NCBI GenBank assembly: GCA_023662825.1
Contig: JAMPIH010000010.1
Coordinates: 1 to 64,000, forward strand
Direction: 5' to 3'
DNA length: 64,000 nucleotides
Source: Bacteroides sp.
GTDB taxonomy: Bacteria; Bacteroidota; Bacteroidia; Bacteroidales; P3
The position numbers were made by a program, and so were the translations under genes. The notes under the pieces were generated by a model, which had not been told where the DNA came from, searched no databases, and was given only the letters and a program-made list of their open reading frames with translations. Positions 53,675 to 62,625 of this stretch are shown here, piece by piece. How positions within the stretch are numbered: position 1 is the stretch's first letter; every line of letters starts with the position of its first letter.

Positions 53675-55006
53675 TTATCGCCCTTCATCATCAAGATTCT
53701 GAAAAAGCGCCACCGTAGCCGAATCCCGGTCGAAGTCTTTCTTCAGCAACGTAATCTCGGCCCGGCCACCGTTTATTTGCAGGTCGTATTCTTCCGAACC
53801 CACGAACATATAGCCGAACGCGATTCCTTCCTGAATCTCAAACGAAATCTTTACCAACCTTTCCAAATCTTCTTCTGCATACGCCGGCAAAACCAAAATC
53901 GGATATCTTTGATGAGGCATGTCGGTCACAGAATCATAGGGAGCGTTCAATACCTTTGTTTGCAGCTTCTGTTTGTTGAAATAAGCACCAGATGTTGCAT
54001 ACTCCGCAGTTTCCAAAACCACATAGTCCGGCCTGTACAGATTAAACCAATAGTCAAAATTCAAAAAATTCTGATAATTGTGAATTCCCATAGCACTATG
54101 GAAACGATCCTGATAGAATTGGGTTCTCCCATTGTAATAACTGCCATGGAAAAACATTACATCAAGATTCTGCACACCCGCAGTCTTCCACACGGCAAAA
54201 AACCATGTGGATGGATCCAATTTCACACCCTTGTACCGCACTGTCTCCAACTTCGCCTTATTGTCTTTTAACGTATATCTCGGCACTTGTTCATTGATAA
54301 TGAACAAGGAAACCGGAAGGCTTTTTTCAACAATCGTATCTATTGCAAAATCAGAAAGATCGTGTTGGCGAATGGCTGGGAAATCCTTTGCCATCTCCGC
54401 CAACAAACGGTTGGTTCCATAAAAAGCACCTATGTCGTTCCAATGTCCGGCATCGTATTTAGGGTTAAAAACCTGTTCCTTTTTAGCAAGTTCTTTCAAA
54501 TAACTCAAATTATCAACATAATGCACGCCATATTGGTTCAACCTTTCCATCATCAACGAATAAAAAATCCCTCTATACGAATACCCCCTTGCCAGAAATT
54601 CCGAATACACCGAAGTCTTTGATGGATTATAGACATAAACGAACCTCACCCCTCTTTGGGTACAATAATCCTGCACTCGCCTTAAATAGCGACAAAAGAA
54701 ATCTACAAACTCTTCATCATAAACCTCCCTTCTGAATTTAAAAAAAACATATCCATCTCTACCATACTCGTAAATCGGATGCACCATTTCGCCGAATGCC
54801 CGGTCGTTATACACCGTGTACCAGTTGATCATCTTTTCCCTAAATCCGATTCTGTCTTTAAAATAAGGTTCTATATCCCCTTTCCAAGATGCCAGCTTAC
54901 GATTATCGATTATCGACACCGCATCTTTCTTTGTATTGGTAAACCCTATCACAGACAATACCATACAAAGCAACACCCAAAGAAATATCTTTTTTACACT
55001 TCTCAT
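53675..55006 (-). CDS. AlgX/AlgJ-like SGNH-type polysaccharide acetylation protein
   Basis: This 443-residue protein has an N-terminal membrane anchor or signal (about 5-22) and the AlgJ/AlgX-type core: KDRIGFREKMI near 50-60, VRFVYVYNPSKTSVY near 120-134 and DAGHWNDIGAFYGTN near 185-199 with the catalytic-type Asp and His (D185, H188). These proteins transfer acetyl groups to extracellular polysaccharide in the periplasm, using acetyl delivered by an MBOAT partner. The partner lies 5 bases upstream in the same operon. Base composition is AT-rich. Confidence 0.75.
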   Translation of the reverse strand: MRSVKKIFLWVLLCMVLSVIGFTNTKKDAVSIIDNRKLASWKGDIEPYFKDRIGFREKMINWYTVYNDRAFGEMVHPIYEYGRDGYVFFKFRREVYDEEFVDFFCRYLRRVQDYCTQRGVRFVYVYNPSKTSVYSEFLARGYSYRGIFYSLMMERLNQYGVHYVDNLSYLKELAKKEQVFNPKYDAGHWNDIGAFYGTNRLLAEMAKDFPAIRQHDLSDFAIDTIVEKSLPVSLFIINEQVPRYTLKDNKAKLETVRYKGVKLDPSTWFFAVWKTAGVQNLDVMFFHGSYYNGRTQFYQDRFHSAMGIHNYQNFLNFDYWFNLYRPDYVVLETAEYATSGAYFNKQKLQTKVLNAPYDSVTDMPHQRYPILVLPAYAEEDLERLVKISFEIQEGIAFGYMFVGSEEYDLQINGGRAEITLLKKDFDRDSATVALFQNLDDEGR

Positions 55007-55011
55007 AATTC

Positions 55012-56442
55012 CTAAAATCGAAAATACAGGAACGGATTATACATACTTGAAATAGATCCGCTAACAGCCACAATAAACAATAATATGAGCAACACCGCCT
55101 TCACAATGGCAAACGAAACAGAATGATTATCCCATTCCCTGAAACGGTCTTGCACGCGTGCATTGCCACCAAAAAGTATTCCTAAAATAGCAATCAACGC
55201 CAATATGCTTCCTCTATTCGTAAAATAATAAGTCCACGAGAAATCGGGAGAAGCCTTATCGATGCCTATGCCCAACATACGTTTTAAATACAACTTAAAC
55301 ATCTGCATGTCCTGTACCCTAAAAACAATCCATCCGAGATTGACCACAAGCATCGTATATAACCAACGGAAAACTTTCGGTATCTTTTCGTACCAGCCCT
55401 TTTGCACCAAGAATCTTTCCATCATCACACAAAGACCATAAGCCACCCCCCACAAAAGAAACGGCAATGTGGAACCATGCCATATTCCAGTAATCAAAAA
55501 TACTAGAAACAGGTTAAAATATACATTTCCGCTTCGGCTTCCGCCAAGAGGAATATAGAGATACTCCCTGAACCATGAACCCAAACTGATATGCCAACGA
55601 CGCCAAAACTCGGAAATCGATGTGGAATGATACGGAAAGTTAAAATTCTCCTTAAACTGAAATCCGAACATCCTACCTACACCGATAGCCATATCCGAAT
55701 ACCCTGAGAAATCCAGATATATCTGTAAGGTAAAAAGGACACTCCCAATCCATGCTGTAACCACATCCAATTGATTGTATGGCGGCATGAAAATTCGATG
55801 CACCGTTACTGCCAATATATCGGCCAACAACACTTTTTTCCCAAGTCCGATAATAAACCGTTCCACCCCCGACACAAACAACTCCAAATCAATGTACCGA
55901 TGCTTTAAGTAAGGCTCAAATTCGTAATACTTCACGATAGGCCCTTGCGCCAACTTGGGAAAGAACACCATATAGAGCGCGAACTCGGCAAAATTCTTAT
56001 TGGGTTTCGCCTTGCCGTGCCGGATGTCCAAGAGATAAGAGATTCCATGGAACAAAATAAACGACAGGCCTATCGGCACAATCAACTTCTCGATGGTAAG
56101 GCCGGACGATAATATACCGTCTATCAACTTGGCAAGTTCGTTCCATATCCTGTAGTAAAAGAAAAAGGCAATGTTGCCCAATACACCTATAATCAAGGAC
56201 GGCTTCCATTTATCGGACAACAATGCTGCCAGATAGTTCCACAACACAATGCTCACCAATGCCGGAACCGTCTTTACCGCCACCTTGAATCCTGCCCAAC
56301 AGAAAAACACCAACGAAAAGACCAACAACAGCAGATTCAAGGTTAAATCCTTGCCGCGAAAGCGGAAACGGTCTATCGTATGATACAACAAAAGCACAAG
56401 TGGCAGGAACAGGAAGATAAAAGATACGGAATTAAACAGCAT
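55012..56442 (-). CDS. MBOAT family O-acyltransferase (AlgI-like)
   Basis: This 476-residue membrane protein with about 10-12 helices has the MBOAT signature: FFPKLAQGPIVKYYEFEPYL near 161-180, FWRRWHISLGSWFREYLYIP near 280-299 and the active-site GIWHGST with His near residue 322. It passes acetyl groups across the membrane to the AlgJ-like partner. No biosynthetic genes for the acetylated glycan are nearby. The gene is AT-rich relative to the core genes. Confidence 0.88.
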   Translation of the reverse strand: MLFNSVSFIFLFLPLVLLLYHTIDRFRFRGKDLTLNLLLLVFSLVFFCWAGFKVAVKTVPALVSIVLWNYLAALLSDKWKPSLIIGVLGNIAFFFYYRIWNELAKLIDGILSSGLTIEKLIVPIGLSFILFHGISYLLDIRHGKAKPNKNFAEFALYMVFFPKLAQGPIVKYYEFEPYLKHRYIDLELFVSGVERFIIGLGKKVLLADILAVTVHRIFMPPYNQLDVVTAWIGSVLFTLQIYLDFSGYSDMAIGVGRMFGFQFKENFNFPYHSTSISEFWRRWHISLGSWFREYLYIPLGGSRSGNVYFNLFLVFLITGIWHGSTLPFLLWGVAYGLCVMMERFLVQKGWYEKIPKVFRWLYTMLVVNLGWIVFRVQDMQMFKLYLKRMLGIGIDKASPDFSWTYYFTNRGSILALIAILGILFGGNARVQDRFREWDNHSVSFAIVKAVLLILLFIVAVSGSISSMYNPFLYFRF

Positions 56443-56491
56443 AGCGGTGGATCTTTAATATCCAAGAGTATTTTCAATCTCTTTCTTTCTG

Positions 56492-56499
56492 CAAATATA
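56492..56499 (-). promoter_or_regulatory. -7 promoter element of the MBOAT/AlgJ-like operon
   Basis: TATATTTG on the minus strand is a perfect -7 box about 50 bases before the ATG at 56442. No convincing -33 element is visible. Confidence 0.45.
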
Positions 56500-56591
56500 A
56501 ATGATTTATTATTATATTGCATACGTGAATCTATGAAAGAAACTCCGCCACATCAGTCCGGCACAAAAAATCCGCACCGAACCGTCCGACA

Positions 56592-56627
56592 AATAAAAAA
56601 GCCAGACGGAACAATGTTCCGTCTGGC
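56592..56627 (-). terminator. Intrinsic terminator of the 2-oxoacid oxidoreductase operon
   Basis: A 12-base perfect stem (56601-56612 with 56616-56627, GCCAGACGGAAC core) is followed on the minus strand by a T-rich tract (56592-56600). Confidence 0.85.
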
Positions 56628-56650
56628 TTCGGCATCAGACAAGAAAAAGC

Positions 56651-57205
56651 TTATTGTGCCTTCTGTTCCTGTTTGATGAGGGTACGTCCCAGTTCGATGG
56701 CCTTTTCGTTTTCGGGAATCATGTTGTGGTGACGTGCCGGCAAGGATTTCTCAAGACCCTTGTGGATAAATTCAGGCTGAACCAAAGGCTTGATCTTCAA
56801 GAAGCCGCCCAACACAATCATGTTGAACACCTTGTTCATACCCATCTTGTTGGCCGCGTCGTTGGCTTCGATCGTGTAGATGTTGATGTCCTTACGGGTC
56901 GGCTTGTGGGTAATGCCGTTGGGGTCGTAGATAAGCGTGCCGCCGGGCTGAACCGTGCTTTCGAACTTATCGAGCGACTGCTGGTTGAGGATAATCGCCG
57001 TGTCGTATTTGGTGATAACGGGCGAAGAAATGCGTTCGTCGCTGATGATAACCGTTACGTTGGCTGTACCGCCGCGCATTTCGGGACCGTAGGAAGGCAT
57101 CCAGCTCACTTCCTTGTTTTCCATAACACCGGAATAAGCCAGAATCTTGCCCATCGACAAAACCCCCTGGCCACCGAAACCGGCAATAATGATTTCTTCT
57201 GTCAT
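56651..57205 (-). CDS. korC: 2-oxoacid:ferredoxin oxidoreductase, gamma subunit
   Basis: This 184-residue protein has the gamma-subunit pattern: IIIAGFGGQGVLSMGKILAY near 5-24, GPEMRGGTANVTVIISDE near 40-57 and a late NMIVLGGFLKIKP near 127-139. It is the last gene of a four-gene operon. Together the subunits oxidise a 2-oxoacid to acyl-CoA with ferredoxin reduction. Related operons in Bacteroidota are labelled both Kor (2-oxoglutarate) and Vor (branched-chain). Confidence 0.88.
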   Translation of the reverse strand: MTEEIIIAGFGGQGVLSMGKILAYSGVMENKEVSWMPSYGPEMRGGTANVTVIISDERISSPVITKYDTAIILNQQSLDKFESTVQPGGTLIYDPNGITHKPTRKDINIYTIEANDAANKMGMNKVFNMIVLGGFLKIKPLVQPEFIHKGLEKSLPARHHNMIPENEKAIELGRTLIKQEQKAQ

Positions 57206-57271
57206 TGCTTTAAGTTTTAACCGGCAAGGTTCCGGCGCGTACTTCGTCTCGCGCCCCCCTTGCCGGAGTTT

Positions 57272-58045
57272 TTATCTCACCAATTTACCGTCAACTTTAA
57301 TGTCGCCGGGCACGAAGTATTCGAGCACGTGTTCTTCCATCCACTTGTTGGCTTCCACGGGGCTCATTTTCCAACCGGAGTTGCAGGAGGAGCAGACTTC
57401 CACAAAGCAGGTACCCTTGCCGGCCATGGAATCCTCGATACCTTTCTTCAAGGCTTTCTTGAGTTTCATGACTGCGGCCGGGGTGTGGACCGTGTGGCGG
57501 GAAGCGCTCCAGACGCCGTTGAGCTGAGCCACCATTTCGGTGATGCGCAAAGGCCAGCCCACCTTGTTCACGTCGCGTCCGTAGGGCGAAGTGGCCGTCT
57601 TCATGCCTTCCAGCGTGGTGGGGGCCATCTGACCGCCGGTCATCCCGTAAATGGCGTTGTTTACGAACACCATCAGGATGTTTTCGCCACGGTTGCAGCA
57701 GTGAATGGTTTCGCCCGTACCGATGGCGGCCAAGTCGCCGTCACCCTGGTAGGTGAACACGAGTTTGTCGGGCATGAGGCGCTTGATGGCCGTAGCCACC
57801 GCGGGCGCACGTCCGTGGGCGGCTTCCTGCATATCGATGTTCATGTAATCGTAGGCAAGTACCGAACAACCTACCGGGGCGATCCCCACGGTCTTGTCCT
57901 GAAGCCCCATTTCGTCCACCACTTCCATCAAGGCGCGGTGAATCGTGCCGTGGCCGCAACCGGGGCAATAGTGCATCACCTTGTCGGTAAGCAGCGAGGT
58001 TTTCTTATAAACTAAGTTTTCGGGGGTGCATATATTCTGTGACAT
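57272..58045 (-). CDS. korB: 2-oxoacid:ferredoxin oxidoreductase, beta (TPP-binding) subunit
   Basis: This 257-residue protein has the thiamine pyrophosphate binding pattern: HYCPGCGHGTIHRALMEVVD near 26-45, FTYQGDGDLAAIGTGETIHC near 95-114 and NNAIYGMTGGQMAPTT near 128-143. Cysteines in CPGCGHG and CSSCNSG fit the cluster-binding subunit. It lies between korA (11 bases) and korC (66 bases). Confidence 0.9.
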   Translation of the reverse strand: MSQNICTPENLVYKKTSLLTDKVMHYCPGCGHGTIHRALMEVVDEMGLQDKTVGIAPVGCSVLAYDYMNIDMQEAAHGRAPAVATAIKRLMPDKLVFTYQGDGDLAAIGTGETIHCCNRGENILMVFVNNAIYGMTGGQMAPTTLEGMKTATSPYGRDVNKVGWPLRITEMVAQLNGVWSASRHTVHTPAAVMKLKKALKKGIEDSMAGKGTCFVEVCSSCNSGWKMSPVEANKWMEEHVLEYFVPGDIKVDGKLVR

Positions 58046-58056
58046 CCTACTTCCTC

Positions 58057-59133
58057 CTATAATAATTTGGTTTCTACCGCGTGAACTACTTCTTCGGGAG
58101 CCGGAACGATACCGCCGCAGCGGCCGAAGAATTCCACTTTTACTTTGCCTTCCACTGCCAGCTTAACGTCTTCGACCATCTGGCCCAAGCTCATTTCCAC
58201 CGACATGAAACCTTTTACGCGCGTAGCCAGTTCCTTAACTTCTTTCGAGGGGAAAGGCCACAGCGTAATGGGACGGAGAAGACCCACCTTGACACCCTTG
58301 GCGCGGAGCAAGTCCACCGCCTTCTGGCAGATACGCGCCGAAGAACCGTAGGCCACCAACACGTAGTCGGCGTCTTCGCACTTGATCATCTCGCAACGGG
58401 ATTCCGCGGCTTCGATCTCACGGTATTTTTCCTGCAGGTGCAACACGTGTTTTTCCTGGCTTGCGGCCTGCAAGTCCAAGGAGGTAACGATATTGTGCTC
58501 GCGGTCGATGCTCTTGCCCACCGTTGCCCAAGGCGTGTTCTTGCGGATTTCTTCTTCGGTGAGACGGGGACGCTGCGGTTGGAGAACCACTTTTTCCATC
58601 GTCTGGCCGATAACGCCGTCGGCGAGGATCAACACCGGGTTACGGTATTTGAACGCCAGGTCGAAACCCATCGAAACGAAGTCGGACATTTCCTGAACCG
58701 AGGAGGGAGCCAACACGATAAGGCGGTAGTCGCCGTGTCCGCCGCCCTTGGTGGCCTGGAAATAGTCGCTCTGCGAAGGCTGGATCGTACCAAGGCCCGG
58801 ACCGCCGCGCACCACGTTCAACACGATACAGGGCAATTCGGCCGCCGCGATATACGACATGCCTTCCTGCATCAGACTGTAACCGGGGCTGGAGGTGGAG
58901 GTCATGACCCGCTTGCCGCAACCGGCGCCGGCATATACCATATTGATAGACGATACTTCACTTTCGGCCTGCAAAACCACCATACCGGTCCTGTTTTCAG
59001 GTCTTTCCTTCATGAGGTATTCCATTACTTCCGACTGGGGCGTAATGGGATAACCGAAGTAGCCGTCGCATCCGGCGCGAATGGCGGCTTCGGCGAAAGC
59101 CTCATTTCCTTTCATTAACCGCAAATCTTCCAT
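58057..59133 (-). CDS. korA: 2-oxoacid:ferredoxin oxidoreductase, alpha subunit
   Basis: This 358-residue protein has GNEAFAEAAIRAGCDGYFGY near 9-28, PITPQSEVMEYL at 29-40, TSTSSPGYSLMQEGMSYIAA near 78-97 and RGGPGLGTIQPSQSDY near 109-124. It is also often annotated as VorB (3-methyl-2-oxobutanoate type); the substrate cannot be settled here. It starts 27 bases after the ferredoxin subunit. Confidence 0.88.
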   Translation of the reverse strand: MEDLRLMKGNEAFAEAAIRAGCDGYFGYPITPQSEVMEYLMKERPENRTGMVVLQAESEVSSINMVYAGAGCGKRVMTSTSSPGYSLMQEGMSYIAAAELPCIVLNVVRGGPGLGTIQPSQSDYFQATKGGGHGDYRLIVLAPSSVQEMSDFVSMGFDLAFKYRNPVLILADGVIGQTMEKVVLQPQRPRLTEEEIRKNTPWATVGKSIDREHNIVTSLDLQAASQEKHVLHLQEKYREIEAAESRCEMIKCEDADYVLVAYGSSARICQKAVDLLRAKGVKVGLLRPITLWPFPSKEVKELATRVKGFMSVEMSLGQMVEDVKLAVEGKVKVEFFGRCGGIVPAPEEVVHAVETKLL

Positions 59134-59160
59134 TTGTACTTTGTTTTAGATGATTTCTAA

Positions 59161-59388
59161 TTAATCTACTTTCGCCTTGTAAACGGTAATTACGCCGTCG
59201 GGGCAGATACGGCCGCAGGAAGCGCAACCGACGCAGCTTTCCTCGTTGACCATAATGGCAAAGTTATAACCCTTGCCATTCACTTCTTTCGACATCCCTA
59301 TCGTCTTGGTAGGGCAGATCGACATGCAAATGCCGCAGCCTTTGCACTTTTCCTTGTCCACCACGATAGCACCTTTGAATTTTGCCAT
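59161..59388 (-). CDS. korD: 2-oxoacid:ferredoxin oxidoreductase, delta (ferredoxin-like) subunit
   Basis: This 75-residue protein has two 4Fe-4S motifs, CKGCGICMSICP (residues 15-26) and CVGCASCGRICP (52-63). It passes electrons from the catalytic subunits to ferredoxin. It is the first gene of the operon and starts 35 bases after the dnaN stop, so read-through from dnaN is possible. Confidence 0.9.
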   Translation of the reverse strand: MAKFKGAIVVDKEKCKGCGICMSICPTKTIGMSKEVNGKGYNFAIMVNEESCVGCASCGRICPDGVITVYKAKVD

Positions 59389-59423
59389 GTGTATATAGTT
59401 TTTTAAGGTTTTATTATTGTCTG

Positions 59424-60554
59424 TTACAACATTACGGGCATCACCAACATCAGTATGTCTTCGTTGGCGTCGCCCTCGCCCACCGGCACGATCAAGCCGG
59501 CCCGGTTAGGCATCGACATCTGCAGGCAGACGTCGTCCGTTTCGAGATTGGAGAGCATTTCGAGGAAATAACGGGCGTTGAAGCCGATTTCCATCGGTTC
59601 GCCTTCGTACTGGCAGGCGATGCGTTCCTTGGCGGCGTTGGAGTTTTCCACGTCTTCGGCCGAAACCAGCACCTCGCTGCCGCCGCTCATCGTAAGGCGC
59701 GCCTGAGGCATGGCCTTGCTGGCGAAGATACAGATACGCTTAACGCAGGTAAGGAACGACTGGCGGGCCACCGTAAGCTTGTTGGGATTCTCGGTGGGGA
59801 TGACGGCCTGATAGTTGGGATAGCGGCCATCGACCAGACGACAGCTGATATGCACGTTCTCGAACTGGAAGAACACGTTCTTTTCGTTGGCCTCCACCTT
59901 CACTTCCACCGCTTCCTTGTGCAGCGAAAGGATGTTCTTGAGCAGCGTCAAGGCTTTCTTGGGCACCACGAACGAGGTTTCGGCGGGCGTCTTGATGTCG
60001 GTGCGGCGGTAACGCACCAGCTTATGGGCGTCGGTGGCCACAAAGGTCATGCCGTCGGGCTTCATCTCGAACAACACGCCGCACATTGTGGCGCGCAACT
60101 GGTCGTTGCCCGTGGCGAACACGGTCTTGGAGATGGCGCGCACCAGCACATCGGACGGAATGGCGGTAAGCGCCGTATCGCCGCCCATCTGGGGAATTTC
60201 GGGATAGGTGTCGGCCGGTTCGCCGGTAAGCTTGTATTGACCGGTGCCGCCCGATACCTCGATGCCGGAAGTGGCTTCATCCACGTTGAAGATCAAGGGG
60301 ATGTTGGGCATCGTCTTAAGCATGTCGAGCAGGTTGCGCGCCGGAACCGCCACCGCGCCTTCGCCGGTAACTTCTTCCAGGGCAATATCCACCACCGCAA
60401 TCGATTCCGAATCGGAAGCCACCAACGTCAAGGTGTTTCCGCTAATGCGAAAAAGGCACTTTTCCAAAATAGGCAAGGCCTTGTTTTCTACCAAAAGTCC
60501 GCTCACGCTCTGGAGGTTGTCCAAAAGCAGCTGGCTGTTGACAATAAATCTCAT
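59424..60554 (-). CDS. dnaN: DNA polymerase III beta subunit (sliding clamp)
   Basis: This 376-residue clamp has three repeats of the clamp fold. N-terminal MRFIVNSQLLLDNLQSVSGL, ALPILEKCLFRISGNTLTLV near 25-44 and the C-terminal MLVMPVML tail fit the family. I use ATG 60554, since an upstream extension has no homology and overlaps the promoter. Confidence 0.95.
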   Translation of the reverse strand: MRFIVNSQLLLDNLQSVSGLLVENKALPILEKCLFRISGNTLTLVASDSESIAVVDIALEEVTGEGAVAVPARNLLDMLKTMPNIPLIFNVDEATSGIEVSGGTGQYKLTGEPADTYPEIPQMGGDTALTAIPSDVLVRAISKTVFATGNDQLRATMCGVLFEMKPDGMTFVATDAHKLVRYRRTDIKTPAETSFVVPKKALTLLKNILSLHKEAVEVKVEANEKNVFFQFENVHISCRLVDGRYPNYQAVIPTENPNKLTVARQSFLTCVKRICIFASKAMPQARLTMSGGSEVLVSAEDVENSNAAKERIACQYEGEPMEIGFNARYFLEMLSNLETDDVCLQMSMPNRAGLIVPVGEGDANEDILMLVMPVML

Positions 60555-60615
60555 ATCGTTGAGTTTTTTAACAGCGTTCCGCCTGAATGGGGAACGTGCG
60601 CTTTTTACGCGAGCG

Positions 60616-60647
60616 CAAATATACAAAAAGGTGAGAGCAAAGACAAA
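60616..60647 (-). promoter_or_regulatory. Promoter of dnaN
   Basis: On the minus strand TTTG (60644-60647), 20 bases and TATATTTG (60616-60623) match the consensus. The leader would be about 55 bases. The second copy of the palindromic element (about 60632-60682) overlaps it. Confidence 0.7.
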
Positions 60648-60689
60648 CCCGAACTTTGCTTTGCCGGGACGGCGTATCGTTTTCCTTTC

Positions 60690-61400
60690 TTATTCCGGCC
60701 TGCTTAGAAACTCGTCCACGTTCCGGGCGTTTTCCACGCGGAAGCTGCCGATTTTGGTACGGCGCAGGGCGGAGAGATGGGCACCGCAGCCTAAGAGTTC
60801 GCCGAAATCGCGGGCTATGGAGCGTATATAGGTGCCCTTGCTGCATACGATGCGGAAGTCTATTTCGGGAAGTTCCACACGCGTTATCTCGAATTCATAG
60901 ATCGTGACGGGCTTGGCCTCCAGTTTAAGTTCCCTGTCGGCGCGCGCATACTGGTAGGCACGCTTGCCCTGCACCTTGACGGCCGAGAACACCGGCGGCA
61001 CCTGCATGATTTCACCGCTCAGCCTTTTTACGGCATCGTTTATTTCCTTATCCCCGATATGGCTGTAATCGCCTCCCGGAATCACTTCGCTTTCCAGATC
61101 GTAACTTTTGGTGACCGAACCTATCGTGAACGTACCCGTGTATTCTTTTTTCTGCGCCTGGAATTCCTCTATTTTCTTGGTGTAGCGCCCCAGACAGACA
61201 ATCAGCAGCCCGCTCGCCAGAGGATCCAGCGTGCCGGCATGCCCCGTCTTTACGCGCCGCCCCACCTGTCTGTGCGCCCAGTTGCGCACCCGGCTCACCA
61301 CGTTGAACGAAGTCCAGCCAAGCGGCTTATCCACCAAGATAACCTCTCCCAGTTCGAGCGGATGCCGCTCGCTTTCGGGAATATCAACCGTATGCTTCAT
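60690..61400 (-). CDS. truB: tRNA pseudouridine(55) synthase TruB
   Basis: This 236-residue enzyme has the GHAGTLDPLASGLL motif with catalytic D59, YTGTFTIGSVTKSYDLE near 86-102 and SKGTYIRSIARDFGE near 189-203. It makes pseudouridine 55 in the T-arm. ATG 61400 is chosen; a TTG upstream would read through a terminator-like hairpin. Confidence 0.95.
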   Translation of the reverse strand: MKHTVDIPESERHPLELGEVILVDKPLGWTSFNVVSRVRNWAHRQVGRRVKTGHAGTLDPLASGLLIVCLGRYTKKIEEFQAQKKEYTGTFTIGSVTKSYDLESEVIPGGDYSHIGDKEINDAVKRLSGEIMQVPPVFSAVKVQGKRAYQYARADRELKLEAKPVTIYEFEITRVELPEIDFRIVCSKGTYIRSIARDFGELLGCGAHLSALRRTKIGSFRVENARNVDEFLSRPE

Positions 61401-61403
61401 GCC

Positions 61404-61442
61404 ATAAAAAGAGCGGCCTGAACTTATGTCCGGGTCGCTCTT
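61404..61442 (-). terminator. Terminator-like hairpin between lpxD and truB
   Basis: On the minus strand AAGAGCG pairs with CGCTCTT and is followed by five Ts (61406-61410). It is expected to end or reduce lpxD transcripts before truB. Confidence 0.6.
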
Positions 61443-61458
61443 CAATCCTGAATAAACG

Positions 61459-62496
61459 TTATTTCTTTAGTTCGGCCAGTTCCTTTTCCACTTGAGCCAG
61501 ACGGTCCACGATGCTGTCGAGGTTCTTGAAGTGAACGCAGGAACGGCGGAAGATGGCCGGATCCAAGGGGGGCGCGCCGATAAGCACGGAATTTTCCTTG
61601 CGCACAGAGCCGGGCACGCCTGTCTGGGCGGCGAACTGCACTCCGTTGGCAATCGTGATGTGGCCGGCAATGCCCACCTGACCGCCCAACATACAGTTCT
61701 CGCCGATTTTGGTGGAGCCGGCAACGCCCGCTTGCGAGGCCATCACCGTATTCTTGCCCACCACTACGTTGTGACCGATTTGAATCAGGTTGTCGAGCTT
61801 TACGCCTTCCTTGATCACGGTGGAACCCATCGTGGCCTTGTCCACGCAGGTATTGGCGCCTATTTCCACATTGTCTTCGAGCACCACGTTGCCTATCTGC
61901 GGAATTTTTTCATAGCTGCCGTTGTTGGGCGCGAAGCCGAAACCGTCGGCGCCGATCACCGCACCGGCCTGCAACACGCAGTTCTTGCCGATTTGCGTGT
62001 GTGCGTACACCTTGACGCCGGGGTAGAGCATGCAGTTTTCTTTCATGCGTACCCCGCTTCCGATGTAGCACTGGGGATAGATCTTGCAGCCGTCGCCGAT
62101 TTCGGCACCCGGAGAAATCACGCAGAATTCGCCGATATAGACGTCTTTGCCTATCTTGGCGTCGGGTGCTATGAAGGCAAGGCTCGAAACGCCCGGTTTG
62201 GGCGTGGTGTATTCGTTGTAGAATGCCAGCAGGCGGGCGAACGATTCGTAAGAGTTCGCCACCCGGATCAAGGCGGCCGGAACGGGGTGCTCGGGCACGA
62301 AATCCTTGCTTACGATAACCGCCGTGGCTTTGGTTTCGTAGATATAGGGCGTGTATTTGGGATTGGCTAAAAAAGTAAGTCCACCTTCGTGACCTTCCTC
62401 TATCTTGCAGAGCGTGTTGATGACCGCGTCCGCCGAGCCGCCCTCAACGGTTCCCCCGATGATTTCGGCTATTTTAGAAAGCGTGAAACTGAGCAT
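61459..62496 (-). CDS. lpxD: UDP-3-O-(3-hydroxyacyl)glucosamine N-acyltransferase
   Basis: This 345-residue lipid A enzyme has an N-terminal uridine-binding domain and then a left-handed beta-helix of hexapeptide repeats (IGKDVYIGEFCVISPGAEIG onwards). The catalytic-type His lies in LIQIGHNVVVG near residue 240. ATG 62496 is used; the upstream frame has only a GTG/TTG-type start and no homology. Confidence 0.95.
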   Translation of the reverse strand: MLSFTLSKIAEIIGGTVEGGSADAVINTLCKIEEGHEGGLTFLANPKYTPYIYETKATAVIVSKDFVPEHPVPAALIRVANSYESFARLLAFYNEYTTPKPGVSSLAFIAPDAKIGKDVYIGEFCVISPGAEIGDGCKIYPQCYIGSGVRMKENCMLYPGVKVYAHTQIGKNCVLQAGAVIGADGFGFAPNNGSYEKIPQIGNVVLEDNVEIGANTCVDKATMGSTVIKEGVKLDNLIQIGHNVVVGKNTVMASQAGVAGSTKIGENCMLGGQVGIAGHITIANGVQFAAQTGVPGSVRKENSVLIGAPPLDPAIFRRSCVHFKNLDSIVDRLAQVEKELAELKK

Positions 62497-62549
62497 GAGT
62501 TCGATTGTTTGTAATGCCGAGGGGCAAAATGCTTTCGGCAATAAAGATA

Positions 62550-62557
62550 CAAAGATA
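62550..62557 (-). promoter_or_regulatory. -7 promoter element of lpxD
   Basis: TATCTTTG on the minus strand is a perfect -7 box about 54 bases before the ATG. The -33 element is unclear. Confidence 0.5.
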
Positions 62558-62586
62558 CGAAATAAGGAGAGAATCGCTACCGGCAA

Positions 62587-62617
62587 TTGGATATTCCATA
62601 TCTAAGCCGTAACTTTG
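62587..62617 (+). promoter_or_regulatory. Promoter of the SAM hydroxide adenosyltransferase gene
   Basis: TTG (62587-62589), 20 bases and TAACTTTG (62610-62617) form a perfect Bacteroidota promoter. The last G is only nine bases before the ATG at 62626, so the message should be leaderless or nearly so. Confidence 0.7.
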
Positions 62618-62625
62618 TAAGATAT

